DNA from: Acinetobacter oleivorans DR1
Lineage (GTDB): Bacteria; Pseudomonadota; Gammaproteobacteria; Pseudomonadales; Moraxellaceae
Length of the DNA stretch: 64,000 nucleotides
Reading direction: 5' to 3'
Assembly: GCF_000196795.1 (NCBI RefSeq)
Contig: NC_014259.1
Location: forward strand, 3,348,001-3,412,000
The notes under the pieces were generated by a model. It worked only from the letters and a program-made list of their open reading frames with translations. It had not been told where the DNA came from and did not search any database. The translations under genes were made by a program, and so were the position numbers. Positions 26,207-36,646 of the stretch are shown here, one piece after another (position 1 is the stretch's first letter; every line of letters begins with the position of its first letter).

Positions 26207-27805
26207 TTATTGGATCTCCACATGGTCAAGTTGAGTAGCTGTTTGCTGAACAGTGTCAACGACTTCTTGAACTGGCACATAACTATTGACGAACCACTGC
26301 ATGCTTGAATGAGATACATCCAAGAATGTTTGTGGGTAGATACCAAGCCAAACGAGACCAATCGCACAAATCATCAAAATACCAACTTCACGAGCAGATA
26401 AGTCTTTTAGTGGACTAGTGTAGTGTTGCTTTTGTTCAGGATTTGGTTCACCAAACAAAGCGCGGTGAATCAAAATCAAGCCGTATAAGCCTGCAAATAC
26501 AAGGCTGATAGAAGCAAGAATCGTGAATACAGGATATTTATTAAATGAACCCATCAAAATCAGGAATTCACCAATAAAGTTACCTAAACCTGGCACACCA
26601 ACAAGAGCAGCAACGAAGAACATCAAGAAAAATGGCAAGTACTGAAGCTGGCCACGAAGACCACCCATTAAACGCAAGTCACGTGTATGTAAACGTTCGT
26701 AGATTTGACCAGACATAATGAACAATGCAGCTGATGACAAACCATGTGCCAACATCATGATCATTAGACCTTGGAAGGTCAAAATGTTACCTGCGTAGAT
26801 CGCAAGTAAAATAAAGCCCATGTGTGAAATCGACGTATACGCAAGTAAACGTTTCATGTCAGTTTGCTGGTAAGCACACCATGCGCCGTAGAAAATACCA
26901 ATCAAACCGAAAATAATCGCAATGTCTGCAAACTGAGCAGAAGCTGTCGGGAAGAATGGAATAACGAAACGAAGCAAGCCATACGCAGCTGTTTTAATCA
27001 AGATACCCGCTAAGTCTACAGAACCTGCTGTAGGTGCTTGAGCATGCGCATCTGGTAACCAACCGTGTAATGGGAACACTGGTAACTTCACCGCAAAACC
27101 GATGAAGAAACAGATCATGAAACCGTACGCTAAGCCAGGCGGTAAGTGGTTAGCTACAGCTAATAAATAGTTGTAATCGAAACCGATCATGCCTGTCATC
27201 ATGTAGCCATAAACTACAAGACCAAGAATACCGATTAACATCACTAAACCAGCGATTTGCGTGTAAAGGAAGAACTTAGTAGCTGCGTAAACACGTGAAC
27301 GACCGTTTGAACCTTTATGACCCCATAACGCAATCAGGAAGTAGATTGGTACAAGCATCATCTCCCAGAAGAAGAAGAACAAGAATAGGTCAATCGCTAA
27401 GAATACACCGATAACGCCACCTAAACTCCATAAAAGGTTTAAGTGGAAGAAACCAACGTTCTTTTGAATTTCACCCCATGAACAACCAACAGCAAGTACA
27501 CCAAGTAGCGCTGTTAATAACACCATGAGTAAAGATAAGCCATCCACAGCTAAGTGAATGCCGATACCGAGTGATTGAATCCACGGTAAATAGAACTCAG
27601 CAGACCAAGTTGGGATTTTTGAACCCATCTCATAGCTATAAGTTCCATTTTGCCAAAGTGCAAGACCTAAGCCCAAAGTAATGAGCATACCAATTAAGGC
27701 AATCCAGCGTGGCAAGGTTTTGTCGAGCTTATCGACTAACCAACAAATAAAACCAGCAATGAACGGAACAAGGATCAGCGCGGGTAAAATTAAATTGTTT
27801 TCCAT
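26207..27805 (-). CDS. nuoM: NADH-quinone oxidoreductase subunit M
   Basis: 532-residue antiporter-like proton-pumping subunit. Seen: FFFFWEMMLVPIYFLIALWG with the key glutamate (WE), AVKLPVFPLHGWLPDAHAQAP with the channel lysine and HGWLPDAH, and YTSISHMGFILL. Follows nuoL with a 1-nt gap. Confidence 0.97.
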   Translation of the reverse strand: MENNLILPALILVPFIAGFICWLVDKLDKTLPRWIALIGMLITLGLGLALWQNGTYSYEMGSKIPTWSAEFYLPWIQSLGIGIHLAVDGLSLLMVLLTALLGVLAVGCSWGEIQKNVGFFHLNLLWSLGGVIGVFLAIDLFLFFFFWEMMLVPIYFLIALWGHKGSNGRSRVYAATKFFLYTQIAGLVMLIGILGLVVYGYMMTGMIGFDYNYLLAVANHLPPGLAYGFMICFFIGFAVKLPVFPLHGWLPDAHAQAPTAGSVDLAGILIKTAAYGLLRFVIPFFPTASAQFADIAIIFGLIGIFYGAWCAYQQTDMKRLLAYTSISHMGFILLAIYAGNILTFQGLMIMMLAHGLSSAALFIMSGQIYERLHTRDLRLMGGLRGQLQYLPFFLMFFVAALVGVPGLGNFIGEFLILMGSFNKYPVFTILASISLVFAGLYGLILIHRALFGEPNPEQKQHYTSPLKDLSAREVGILMICAIGLVWLGIYPQTFLDVSHSSMQWFVNSYVPVQEVVDTVQQTATQLDHVEIQ

Positions 27806-27806
27806 T

Positions 27807-29696
27807 TTATTTCCCCACTACCTGAATAACGATCAAGATCATCAATAACACCACTACACCGAGTGACATACTTGATGCGTATTCACGCAATGAACCGGTT
27901 TGACGTGAGCTTGTAAAACTGTTTCCGCCTTTAACAAGTGCAGGAAGAACTAACCACAAACTGTCAATCGGGTCACGGCCAAAGATTTTGGCGAAGAATA
28001 AATAAGGTTTAACAAAAACGATGTCATACAATGCATCAAAACCAAAAGCGGTACGGCAAATATGTGCCAAACCTGAACCCAAACTTGTTTGAGCGAATGA
28101 TTTCACTGCACCATAAGCAAATGTAAATAATGCTATACCAACAACTAAACCAACTAGCGCAATTCCTACTGCTAAATGCTCTGCCCCATGCATGCCTTCA
28201 ACAAATTGTTCAGCCACATGGAATTCAGGAATTTTTGCAGTATTAAGAATACCAGCTACAGGCGCTTTTAATACGGCACCTACAAAAGTAGACAGTACAG
28301 CTAAAATGCCCAATGGAGCCCAGTAAGTTGCGCCTTTAATTTCATGGTAAGGCGTGTTTTCTTGACCAAAGAATACAACCCAGATTAAACGGAATGTATA
28401 GATTGAAGTCAGGAATGCACCTGCTACACCCACCCAATATAAGGTGTGATATAGGGCAACTGATTGACCTTGTACCCAAACTTCACCAAGAATCGCATCT
28501 TTAGAGAAGAAGCCAATGGTCAAGAATGGAATCGCTGCTAATGCACCGCCACCAATCGCGAAACAAGCAAACAGGAATTTGTTACGTTTGAACAAACCAC
28601 CCATTTTGAAGATGTTTTGCTCATGGTGGTAAGCCAAAATCACCGCGCCAGAAGACAAGAATAATAATGCCTTAAAGAATGCGTGAGCCAACATGTGGAA
28701 CAAGCCAGCTTGATACGCTTCCGCACCTACAGCCATAAACATATAACCCAACTGACTCATTGTTGAGTAAGCCAAGATACGTTTGATGTCTGTTTGAACG
28801 AGTGCAGCAAAACCTGCAACTAACAAAGTTACCGCGCCAGTTACTGAAATGAATTGCATCACTTCAGGAGCAAGTTCGAATACGCTGAATAGACGGCAGC
28901 ATAAGTACACACCAGCCGTTACCATTGTTGCAGCGTGGATTAATGCAGAAACAGGCGTTGGACCTGCCATTGCATCTGCCAACCATGTTTGCAATGGAAT
29001 TTGCGCAGATTTACCAGCAGCACCCAAGAACAACATTAATGCAGTCCAGATTGTAAGTGACGAGCTCTTCGTCATTACTTCTGCTGCGTGTTCAACGATG
29101 TACTGAGTATTCAGCGTGCCAAATTGTTGGTAAAGCAAGAATAAAGCGATAAGTAAGAATACGTCACCTACGCGGGTAACTGTAAATGCTTTGATCGCAG
29201 CCCAACCATTTGCAGGGTTTGCATAATAGAAACCGATAAGCAAATAAGAGCAAAGACCTACACCTTCCCAACCTAAGAATAACAACGCTAAGTTGTCGCC
29301 CAATACAAGCACAAGCATGCTAGCAACAAACAGGTTGAAATAAGAGAAGAAACGCGCATAACCTTCTTCACCGCGCATGTACCATGATGCAAAGATATGG
29401 ATTAAGAAACCAACACCTGTCACCATGCCCATCATGAGTAAAGATAAGCCATCTAAATGTAAGCTAATGCCTGGTGCAAAACCACCAACATTGAACCATG
29501 TCCACAGATTTTGAACAAAAACTTGCTGACCACTTGTGGTAAATGCCATTCCAGCAATCAGTGCAAATAATGCAGATAAACCTACAGAACCTACACCAAT
29601 AATTGCTGCAACATTTTCAGAGAGTTTGTCTCGTCCCGCCGCCAACAAAATAAAACCGATTAGCGGAAATAATACTGTTAGATATAAATAACTCAT
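27807..29696 (-). CDS. nuoL: NADH-quinone oxidoreductase subunit L
   Basis: 629-residue distal antiporter-like subunit. Conserved blocks: LLFLGWEGVGLCSYLLIGFYY, KSAQIPLQTWLADAMAGPTPVSALIHAATMV and STMSQLGYMFMAVG. The C-terminal 100 residues include the long amphipathic helix HL that runs along the membrane arm and a final anchoring helix. Overlaps nuoK by 4 nt. Confidence 0.97.
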   Translation of the reverse strand: MSYLYLTVLFPLIGFILLAAGRDKLSENVAAIIGVGSVGLSALFALIAGMAFTTSGQQVFVQNLWTWFNVGGFAPGISLHLDGLSLLMMGMVTGVGFLIHIFASWYMRGEEGYARFFSYFNLFVASMLVLVLGDNLALLFLGWEGVGLCSYLLIGFYYANPANGWAAIKAFTVTRVGDVFLLIALFLLYQQFGTLNTQYIVEHAAEVMTKSSSLTIWTALMLFLGAAGKSAQIPLQTWLADAMAGPTPVSALIHAATMVTAGVYLCCRLFSVFELAPEVMQFISVTGAVTLLVAGFAALVQTDIKRILAYSTMSQLGYMFMAVGAEAYQAGLFHMLAHAFFKALLFLSSGAVILAYHHEQNIFKMGGLFKRNKFLFACFAIGGGALAAIPFLTIGFFSKDAILGEVWVQGQSVALYHTLYWVGVAGAFLTSIYTFRLIWVVFFGQENTPYHEIKGATYWAPLGILAVLSTFVGAVLKAPVAGILNTAKIPEFHVAEQFVEGMHGAEHLAVGIALVGLVVGIALFTFAYGAVKSFAQTSLGSGLAHICRTAFGFDALYDIVFVKPYLFFAKIFGRDPIDSLWLVLPALVKGGNSFTSSRQTGSLREYASSMSLGVVVLLMILIVIQVVGK

Positions 29697-30001
29697 CCGC
29701 GCATCTCACTAGCAGCATCCACATCCAAATGATGGAAGCGATGATAGAACTGAAGGACAATCGCAAGACCGATACATGCCTCTGCTGCTGCAAGGGTCAA
29801 AATCAGAATGAACATTACTTGTCCATCTGGTTGTGCCCATACGCTACCCGCAAGAACAAATGCCAATGCAGCAGCATTCATCATGACCTCAAGGCTCATT
29901 AACATAAATAATAGGTTGCGTCGCACCATTACACCGTAAAAACCGAGTGCAAAAAGGATGGTTGCAACAATCAAACCATGTTCTAAAGGAATCTGGCCCA
30001 T
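29693..30001 (-). CDS. nuoK: NADH-quinone oxidoreductase subunit K
   Basis: 102 residues, three helices. Two buried glutamates of the proton path are present in SLEVMMNAAALAF and AAAEACIGLAIVL. Overlaps nuoL by 4 nt and shares 1 nt with nuoJ. Confidence 0.97.
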   Translation of the reverse strand: MGQIPLEHGLIVATILFALGFYGVMVRRNLLFMLMSLEVMMNAAALAFVLAGSVWAQPDGQVMFILILTLAAAEACIGLAIVLQFYHRFHHLDVDAASEMRG

Positions 30002-30522
30002 TATTCTTTTTCCTCTTCTGCACCTGGTTCACGTTTACCTAAGTGGTATGCTGCAACAAGGGCTGCTAGCAATAACATCGCGGCAACTTCAACCAATAAT
30101 AAATAGTGAGTAAAGAGTGCTTGACCAACGACTTTTGGTCCAATCACTTGTGCCCCAAGCGGTGCTGAAATAGTGGTGTATTCACCACCAAGCATCCAAA
30201 CTAAAAGCAAACCGAGTAAGAAACTCATGAGTGCTGGATATGCCCAAGCATCTGAAGAAAGCCATTTACGTTCTTGTTCAACGGTGTGTTGACCTAAGTT
30301 AAGCATCATCACAACGAATACAAACAGAACCATAATTGCTCCGGCATAAACGATGATTTCAAGAGCACCTGCAAAAGGCGCCCCCACGATCATGAAAATA
30401 CCAGCAACAGCAAGCAATGAAACGATTAGACTAAGTAAAGCGTGTACAGGGTTCGTGTTAGTCACTACACGAACCGTAGAAACGATGGCCACGAGTGCCA
30501 TCAAATAAAACGGCCACATCAT
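30001..30522 (-). CDS. nuoJ: NADH-quinone oxidoreductase subunit J
   Basis: 173 residues, five membrane helices; GALEIIVYAGAIMVLFVFVVMMLNL is the conserved pi-bulge helix region of complex I subunit 6. Overlaps nuoI by 4 nt (ATGA). Confidence 0.96.
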   Translation of the reverse strand: MMWPFYLMALVAIVSTVRVVTNTNPVHALLSLIVSLLAVAGIFMIVGAPFAGALEIIVYAGAIMVLFVFVVMMLNLGQHTVEQERKWLSSDAWAYPALMSFLLGLLLVWMLGGEYTTISAPLGAQVIGPKVVGQALFTHYLLLVEVAAMLLLAALVAAYHLGKREPGAEEEKE

Positions 30523-31061
30523 GGTAATAGACTCCGTACATCGATTGGTGCACTTTCTTTTTGTGCTTGACCTTTCTCTTTACCGTTAATCGCCATACCC
30601 GTTACACGGTAGAAGTTGTAGTCTGGGTATTTTCCCGGACCTGAAATGAGTAAGTTTTCTTTCTCATAAACAAGGTCTTGACGTACGTATTCGCCTAACT
30701 CGAAGTCTGGTGTGAGCTGAATTGCAGTTGTTGGACAAGCTTCTTCACACATACCGCAGAAAATACAACGTGAAAAGTTGATGCGGAAAAATTCCGGATA
30801 CCAACGTCCATCTTCTGTTTCTGCTTTTTGTAGTGAGATACAGCCAACTGGACACGCAACCGCACATAGGTTACATGCCACACAACGCTCTTCCCCATCT
30901 GGGTCACGCGTTAACACAATACGACCACGAAAGCGTGGCGGCACAATCTGTTCAGCCGGTACTTCTGGATATAAAATCGTGTCACGTTTACGCGTTACAT
31001 GGGTAAATACCATAAACAACGAACGTACAATCGATCCGAATCCAGCTAGAAATTTATACAT
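30519..31061 (-). CDS. nuoI: NADH-quinone oxidoreductase subunit I
   Basis: 180-residue peripheral-arm subunit holding clusters N6a and N6b. Two ferredoxin motifs: CVACNLCAVACPVGC and CIFCGMCEEACPTTA. The N-terminal amphipathic region anchors to the membrane arm. An 18-nt gap separates it from nuoH. Confidence 0.97.
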   Translation of the reverse strand: MYKFLAGFGSIVRSLFMVFTHVTRKRDTILYPEVPAEQIVPPRFRGRIVLTRDPDGEERCVACNLCAVACPVGCISLQKAETEDGRWYPEFFRINFSRCIFCGMCEEACPTTAIQLTPDFELGEYVRQDLVYEKENLLISGPGKYPDYNFYRVTGMAINGKEKGQAQKESAPIDVRSLLP

Positions 31062-31079
31062 TTTGTACTCCCTGCTGTC

Positions 31080-32096
31080 CTAGGCCTGATTCATCAGAAT
31101 CACAGCACCAGTCACTAACAAGTTGACCAACGCCAATGGCAAACAAATTTTCCAACCAAAGTTCATGACTTGGTCATAACGTGGACGCATTAAAGAACCA
31201 CGAGCCAAAACAAACATCATTACAAAGAACGCTGTTTTAATCACAAACCAGAATACTGGCGGAACAAATGGAATTTCTAAATTGAATGGTGCTAACCAAC
31301 CACCGAAGAATAAAGTTACGATCAATGCAGAAATAAGTACCACGTTGACATATTCAGCAACGAAGAACATACCCCATTTCATACCACCATATTCAACATG
31401 GTAACCTTCAGCCAATTCTTGTTCTGCTTCTGGTTGGTCAAATGGATGACGGTGAGTTACCGCAACACCAGCAACCACAAAAATCAAGAAACCTAAGAAT
31501 TGTGGAATAACGAACCAAACATCGCGTTGTGCTTCAACAATTTCACGAAGGTTAAATGAGCCTGCAATTGCAACCACACCCATCAATGAGATACCCAAGA
31601 ACACTTCATAAGAAATGGTTTGAGCAGCCGAACGTAAACCACCAAGCAATGAGTATTTGTTATTTGAAGCCCAGCCACCAAACAATACTGCATAGACTGC
31701 AATACCAGCCATTGCCATGAAGAACAACAAACCGATACTCATGTCAGCAACACCCAGTGAAGGACTCACCGGGATTACCATGAATGAAAGAACCGCTGTT
31801 GCCATTGCAACAGCTGGTGCTAAACGGAATGTAAGTTTGTCAGCAAATTTTGGTGTCCAGTCTTCTTTGAACATGATCTTAAGCATGTCGGCAACGATCT
31901 GGAACATACCACCAGGACCAACACGGTTCGGACCATAACGGTCTTGCCACCAAGCAAGTAAACGACGTTCAATGAAAGACATCAACGCTGCAACTAAAAC
32001 GACAACAAGCAAAATCACAACTGCTTGAACTACAGCGTAGGCGATTGGCCAGTTCTCAGCCCAAAGTGGCGTTTGACGTATAATTTCTTGATTCAT
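31080..32096 (-). CDS. nuoH: NADH-quinone oxidoreductase subunit H
   Basis: 338 residues, eight helices; it forms the quinone chamber with NuoB and NuoD. Conserved blocks FIERRLLAWWQDRYGPNRVG, the acidic loop FDQPEAEQELAEGYHVEYGG, and RPRYDQVMNFGWK near the C-terminus. 3-nt gap from nuoG. Confidence 0.97.
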   Translation of the reverse strand: MNQEIIRQTPLWAENWPIAYAVVQAVVILLVVVLVAALMSFIERRLLAWWQDRYGPNRVGPGGMFQIVADMLKIMFKEDWTPKFADKLTFRLAPAVAMATAVLSFMVIPVSPSLGVADMSIGLLFFMAMAGIAVYAVLFGGWASNNKYSLLGGLRSAAQTISYEVFLGISLMGVVAIAGSFNLREIVEAQRDVWFVIPQFLGFLIFVVAGVAVTHRHPFDQPEAEQELAEGYHVEYGGMKWGMFFVAEYVNVVLISALIVTLFFGGWLAPFNLEIPFVPPVFWFVIKTAFFVMMFVLARGSLMRPRYDQVMNFGWKICLPLALVNLLVTGAVILMNQA

Positions 32097-32099
32097 GAA

Positions 32100-34784
32100 T
32101 TACACTCCTAAAGCCACTGAAACAGGCTCAGCTAGTGACACCATTGGTGCTAAACCAACTGGGTAACCAATATAACCTGTAGGTAAATATTCAATTACTT
32201 GTACAGGCAAGCTCACACTGGTTTCGCCTGCTTTTACAGTAATGCGTTGACCTTCTTGAAGGTTCAAACGAGTTGCATCTTGTTCGCCCACTGCAAACAT
32301 AGCTTCTGGAATACGAGTTTCCATTGCAGGTGTTTTAATAGTGAATTCACCAGAACCAAAAATATGATGCATTGGTACTAAGCGGAAACTTTCAGGGTTT
32401 GCAACTACAGCCACTGGAGCAACATAGCTACGCGCAGGGCGTTTTGCCAAGCGATCGAATAAACGAACACCTGAATCACCGCCTTTTAAGTGACCACCTA
32501 CTTCATCTTGGTATTTGTTCCAAGATTGTGGAGAGTTCCAGCCCGGAGCCCATGCAAACGGTACTAATGATGATGCTTTTTGTGGACCAACATAACCTTC
32601 CATTGAGAATGTTAATGCTGAATCTGGATCGGTAGGCTGTTTCGGTTCATGAACCGATAACGGCGCACGCATTGCTGTACGACCTGAATAACGACGTGGT
32701 TCACGCGCAATTTTCAAACCATGTACACGGTAACCTGCATCAGGTGCCACATCTTGAATTGCTTCAAGTACTGGTACATTTTTCACGATGCTTTCAATCA
32801 CATCATCAAGCAATGTCCAATCTACAGCCTTACCTTTAATGCCAGTTTCAATGGCATGTAACCAACGCCATGATTCTTTAATTGCATATTCAGGCTTGTA
32901 GTAACTTGGATCGTAAACTTGATAGAAACGTTGTGCACGACCTTCTTGGCTTACAACAGTACCGTCACCTTCTGCAAAGCTTGCTGCTGAAAGAACGATA
33001 TCAGCCTGTTTCACAGTTTCAGTTTCACTGTGATCAAGCACGATTACTGTTTCAGCTTTATCTAGTGCAGCTTTTACTTGAGTAGCAGGTAAGCGACGGA
33101 ACAAGTCATTTTCAACAATAACAAGTGTGTCGTAGTCTTGAGCAAATGCTTGTTCCAGGCTTAAGCCACCAAACAATGCCAAGCCCATAGAGTTCACTTC
33201 AGGAACCACAAGACTTAAACCAGCTTTAGAACCTAAGTTCTGAGTCAACTCAGCCGCAGCTTCCATAATAGAAGCATCTTGCAAACTTGTGCCTGCAATG
33301 ATTAATGGTTTGTTTGCTGTTTTTAAAGTGTCAGCAATAGTTTGAGCGAATGCTTTTGCATCGTCATCCAGACCAATTAATACATCACCTTTCACTGCTG
33401 CTGCTACGGCAAAGCCTAAACGTGCAATATCATTTGGAGAAGCAACAACTTCACCAGTTGCAACGTCGGCAAGACGAGTTTGAGTTGCAGCCAAGATATA
33501 GATCGGAGATTTTGCTTCTTGACCAATACGTTGTACAGGTTCAGCCAACCAATCTGGAGTACGTGTTTTCGCAGCCATTTCGCGAGCTTTGTTTTTCGCA
33601 GCTTGGCGAACAGACAATGCCATACGTGGAGCAGTTTGAGTCAGGTCTTCACCTAAAATCAGAACAGCATCGTAGCTTTCGATTTCACGCATGTTCGGGT
33701 TATAAATACCCTCGGTTTGCATGATAGACGCAGCAAGTTCAACAAGTTTTTGTTCTTTTTGAGCAACACCAGTTGAATAATTTGCCTGACCTACAAGCTC
33801 ACGTAGTGCGTAGTTCGATTCCAAGCTTGCGCGTGGAGAACCAATACCCAAGACTTTTTTGCCTTGAAGCTTTGCAATCGTTTGATCTAAAGCTTGATCA
33901 ACAGAAACAGTTGCAACAGTTTCACCATTACGGAACTGAGGCTGACGTGGACGGTCTGCACGGTTTACATAACCTGTGCCAAAACGACCTTTATCACAAA
34001 GGAAGTACTGGTTAACCGAACCATTAAAACGGTTTTCTACGCGACGGATTTCACCATAACGTTCACCCGGAGAAATGTTACAACCAGAAGAACAGCCTTG
34101 ACACACGCTTGGTGCATACTGCATATCCCATTTACGGTTATAACGCTCTGAATGAGTCTTATCAGTGAATACACCTGTTGGACATACTTCAGTCAAGTTA
34201 CCCGAGAATTCAGATTCTAAAGTACCTGATTCTGGACGACCAAAGTAAACACGAGATGCATTGGCATACACACCAAAGTCTGTACCGCCCGCATAATCTT
34301 TGTAGTAACGAACACAACGGTAACAAGCAATACAGCGGTTCATTTCATGCGCAATGAATGAGCCGAGTTCTTGGTTGTAATGCGTACGTTTTGTGAAACG
34401 ATAACGACGACGGTCATGCCCCGTCATTACAGTCATATCTTGTAAATGACAGTGACCACCCTCTTCACAGACTGGACAGTCGTGCGGGTGATTCGTCATC
34501 AAAAATTCAACAATAGATGCACGGAAATCCGTTGCTTCTTTGTCTTCAATTGAGATATAGGTATTGTCAGATGCTGGTGTCATGCAAGACATGACCAAAC
34601 GACCACGCGTATCTTCTGGATTCGCATATTGCGTAACAGCACATTGACGGCAAGAACCAACCGAACCTAAGGATGGATGCCAACAAAAATATGGGATGTC
34701 GATGCCCAGACTCAAACATGCTTGTAGCAAGTTTTCCGAGCCGTTGACTTCATACGATTTTCCATCGACATGAATTGTAGCCAT
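32100..34784 (-). CDS. nuoG: NADH-quinone oxidoreductase subunit G
   Basis: 894-residue largest peripheral subunit. N-terminal 2Fe-2S (CWHPSLGSVGSCRQC plus a later Cys), the His/Cys cluster (HDCPVCEEGGHCHLQD), two-cluster region CIACYRCVRYY and VCPTGVFTDK, then CQGCSSGCN with FLCDKGRFG, the extra N7 cluster ligands present in E. coli but missing in many species. A molybdopterin-oxidoreductase-like domain fills the rest. 11 nt from nuoF. Confidence 0.97.
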   Translation of the reverse strand: MATIHVDGKSYEVNGSENLLQACLSLGIDIPYFCWHPSLGSVGSCRQCAVTQYANPEDTRGRLVMSCMTPASDNTYISIEDKEATDFRASIVEFLMTNHPHDCPVCEEGGHCHLQDMTVMTGHDRRRYRFTKRTHYNQELGSFIAHEMNRCIACYRCVRYYKDYAGGTDFGVYANASRVYFGRPESGTLESEFSGNLTEVCPTGVFTDKTHSERYNRKWDMQYAPSVCQGCSSGCNISPGERYGEIRRVENRFNGSVNQYFLCDKGRFGTGYVNRADRPRQPQFRNGETVATVSVDQALDQTIAKLQGKKVLGIGSPRASLESNYALRELVGQANYSTGVAQKEQKLVELAASIMQTEGIYNPNMREIESYDAVLILGEDLTQTAPRMALSVRQAAKNKAREMAAKTRTPDWLAEPVQRIGQEAKSPIYILAATQTRLADVATGEVVASPNDIARLGFAVAAAVKGDVLIGLDDDAKAFAQTIADTLKTANKPLIIAGTSLQDASIMEAAAELTQNLGSKAGLSLVVPEVNSMGLALFGGLSLEQAFAQDYDTLVIVENDLFRRLPATQVKAALDKAETVIVLDHSETETVKQADIVLSAASFAEGDGTVVSQEGRAQRFYQVYDPSYYKPEYAIKESWRWLHAIETGIKGKAVDWTLLDDVIESIVKNVPVLEAIQDVAPDAGYRVHGLKIAREPRRYSGRTAMRAPLSVHEPKQPTDPDSALTFSMEGYVGPQKASSLVPFAWAPGWNSPQSWNKYQDEVGGHLKGGDSGVRLFDRLAKRPARSYVAPVAVVANPESFRLVPMHHIFGSGEFTIKTPAMETRIPEAMFAVGEQDATRLNLQEGQRITVKAGETSVSLPVQVIEYLPTGYIGYPVGLAPMVSLAEPVSVALGV

Positions 34785-34795
34785 AGTCGAATTCC

Positions 34796-36127
34796 TTAAG
34801 CTTGTTCTACGTTGCTGGTTTGCACGACAGGACGAGTCGTCACTTTCGCTTCAAACTCACCACGGAAATGTTTGAGTGCGCCCATAAGCGGCTCCATCGC
34901 ACCTGGTGCGTGGGCACAGAAAGTTTTACCGATCCATAATTTACGAGTCAATTCTTGTAAATGGTCGATATCTTCTTTCTTACCTTCGCCTGCTTCAAGT
35001 GCTTTAAGCGCTTTAACAGCCCATGGCAAACCATCACGACATGGTGTACAGAAACCACATGATTCACGCGCAAAGAACTCTTCTAAGTTACGAGTGAGCG
35101 ATACCATGCACTGGGTTTCATCTACAACCATCAATAAACATGTTCCCAAACGAGAACCTGCTTTCATAATCGTGTCTGCATCCATTGGTAAATCAATGGT
35201 ATCTGCTGGTAAAAAGTCAGTTGAAGCACCGCCCGGTAACCATGCTTTAAGCTTTAAGCCTTCTCGCATACCACCAGCATGATCTTCAATCACTTCACGT
35301 GCAGTTGTACCAAATGGCAATTCCCAAAGACCTGGGAATTTCACTTTACCTGACGCACCATAAATTTTAGTGCCTGGGTCTTTTGATTTACCTGCTGATA
35401 AACCGATATACCACTCTGGACCACGAAGCATAATTGCTGGCAAGTTGTTATAAGTTTCAACGTTGTTCACAATTGTTGGACGGCCCCATGCTCCTGCAAC
35501 TTGCGGGAACGGCGGCTTAGTACGAGGGTTAGCACGACGACCTTCAAGCGAGTTAATCAATGCAGTTTCTTCACCACAGATATAACGCCCTGCACCCGTA
35601 TGTACATGCAACTCAAAATTCCAGCCAGAACCTAAAATATTTTCGCCTAAATAACCTTTAGCACGAATCTGTTCTAACGCTTCATTTAGATATTGAGCCG
35701 CCTCGATATATTCACCACGGATAAAGATATAACCTTGAGTTGCCTCTAAGGTATAACCCGCAATCAACATCCCTTCGATCAATTGATGTGGAAGTTTTTC
35801 CATCAACAAACGGTCTTTAAAGGTACCCGGTTCCATTTCATCGGCATTACAGATCAAATAACGTGGACCACCATCATTTGGTGCCATTAATGACCATTTA
35901 ATACCCGCTGGGAAACCCGCACCACCACGACCTTTTACAGTTGCAGCTTTAATCACGTCTAACACTTCAGCAGGTTTCATGCCTAATGCTTTTTTAAAGC
36001 CAGCATAACCTTCAAGTGCTTCGTAATCATCAGCACCACGAACTTCGTCACGTTTGCTTAAACGCCAAGTTAGTGGATGAGTTTCTGGATTACCGTCGCC
36101 ATAAATTGGTTTTGGTTCAGTATTCAT
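34796..36127 (-). CDS. nuoF: NADH-quinone oxidoreductase subunit F
   Basis: 443-residue NADH- and FMN-binding subunit, entry point for electrons. GRGGAGFPAGIKW binds NADH/FMN, YICGEETALINSLEG is the FMN loop and SCGFCTPCRDG with a later Cys binds the 4Fe-4S cluster N3. Overlaps nuoE by 4 nt. Confidence 0.97.
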   Translation of the reverse strand: MNTEPKPIYGDGNPETHPLTWRLSKRDEVRGADDYEALEGYAGFKKALGMKPAEVLDVIKAATVKGRGGAGFPAGIKWSLMAPNDGGPRYLICNADEMEPGTFKDRLLMEKLPHQLIEGMLIAGYTLEATQGYIFIRGEYIEAAQYLNEALEQIRAKGYLGENILGSGWNFELHVHTGAGRYICGEETALINSLEGRRANPRTKPPFPQVAGAWGRPTIVNNVETYNNLPAIMLRGPEWYIGLSAGKSKDPGTKIYGASGKVKFPGLWELPFGTTAREVIEDHAGGMREGLKLKAWLPGGASTDFLPADTIDLPMDADTIMKAGSRLGTCLLMVVDETQCMVSLTRNLEEFFARESCGFCTPCRDGLPWAVKALKALEAGEGKKEDIDHLQELTRKLWIGKTFCAHAPGAMEPLMGALKHFRGEFEAKVTTRPVVQTSNVEQA

Positions 36128-36633
36128 ACATACTTCTCCAATAACTGTTTGACCGATGTCACTTCAACTAAACCGTGAGTATCTTCATCAATCATTAAAG
36201 TTGGGCCTTTGTCGCAGTTGCCGAGGCAGCAAATTGGAAGCAGCGTAAAACGACCATCTGGTGTCGTCTGACCATACTGAATTCCTAGTTCGCGCTGGAA
36301 TGCTTCAGCAAGTGTTTCTGCACCCATCAAGAAGCAAGCAATTGAGTCACAAAGCAAAATTACGTGACGACCTACCGGATGGCGATAGATACGGTTGTAA
36401 AATGTTGCAACACCTTCCAAATCAGCAACACTCATCGACAATAACTGTGCGATGGCATTCATTTGAGCGTCATCTACCCAACCATTACGGCGCTGTACAC
36501 ACTTCAATGCATCCAAAGAGGCTGCACGAGGGTATGGATAGTGACCAATGTGATGTTCGATATCGTGAATTTCTTCCGCAGTCAAAATTCCTTCAACATT
36601 CACACGTGGCTTTTTATCAGTCAAAATCATCAT
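36124..36633 (-). CDS. nuoE: NADH-quinone oxidoreductase subunit E
   Basis: 169-residue thioredoxin-like subunit with a 2Fe-2S cluster (N1a): LCDSIAC, then CCLGNCDKGP provides the remaining cysteines. YNRIYRHPVGRHVILLCDS is the conserved lead-in. 13-nt gap from nuoCD. Confidence 0.97.
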   Translation of the reverse strand: MMILTDKKPRVNVEGILTAEEIHDIEHHIGHYPYPRAASLDALKCVQRRNGWVDDAQMNAIAQLLSMSVADLEGVATFYNRIYRHPVGRHVILLCDSIACFLMGAETLAEAFQRELGIQYGQTTPDGRFTLLPICCLGNCDKGPTLMIDEDTHGLVEVTSVKQLLEKYV

Positions 36634-36646
36634 TATGTGTTACCTC

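Noticed and set aside
26107..26367. 86-codon frame across the nuoM-nuoN junction
   Set aside because: Same-strand shadow of two clear complex I genes.
33350..34151. Several rightward frames inside nuoG
   Set aside because: Antisense shadows, rich in His/Leu/Gln, without starts or family motifs.
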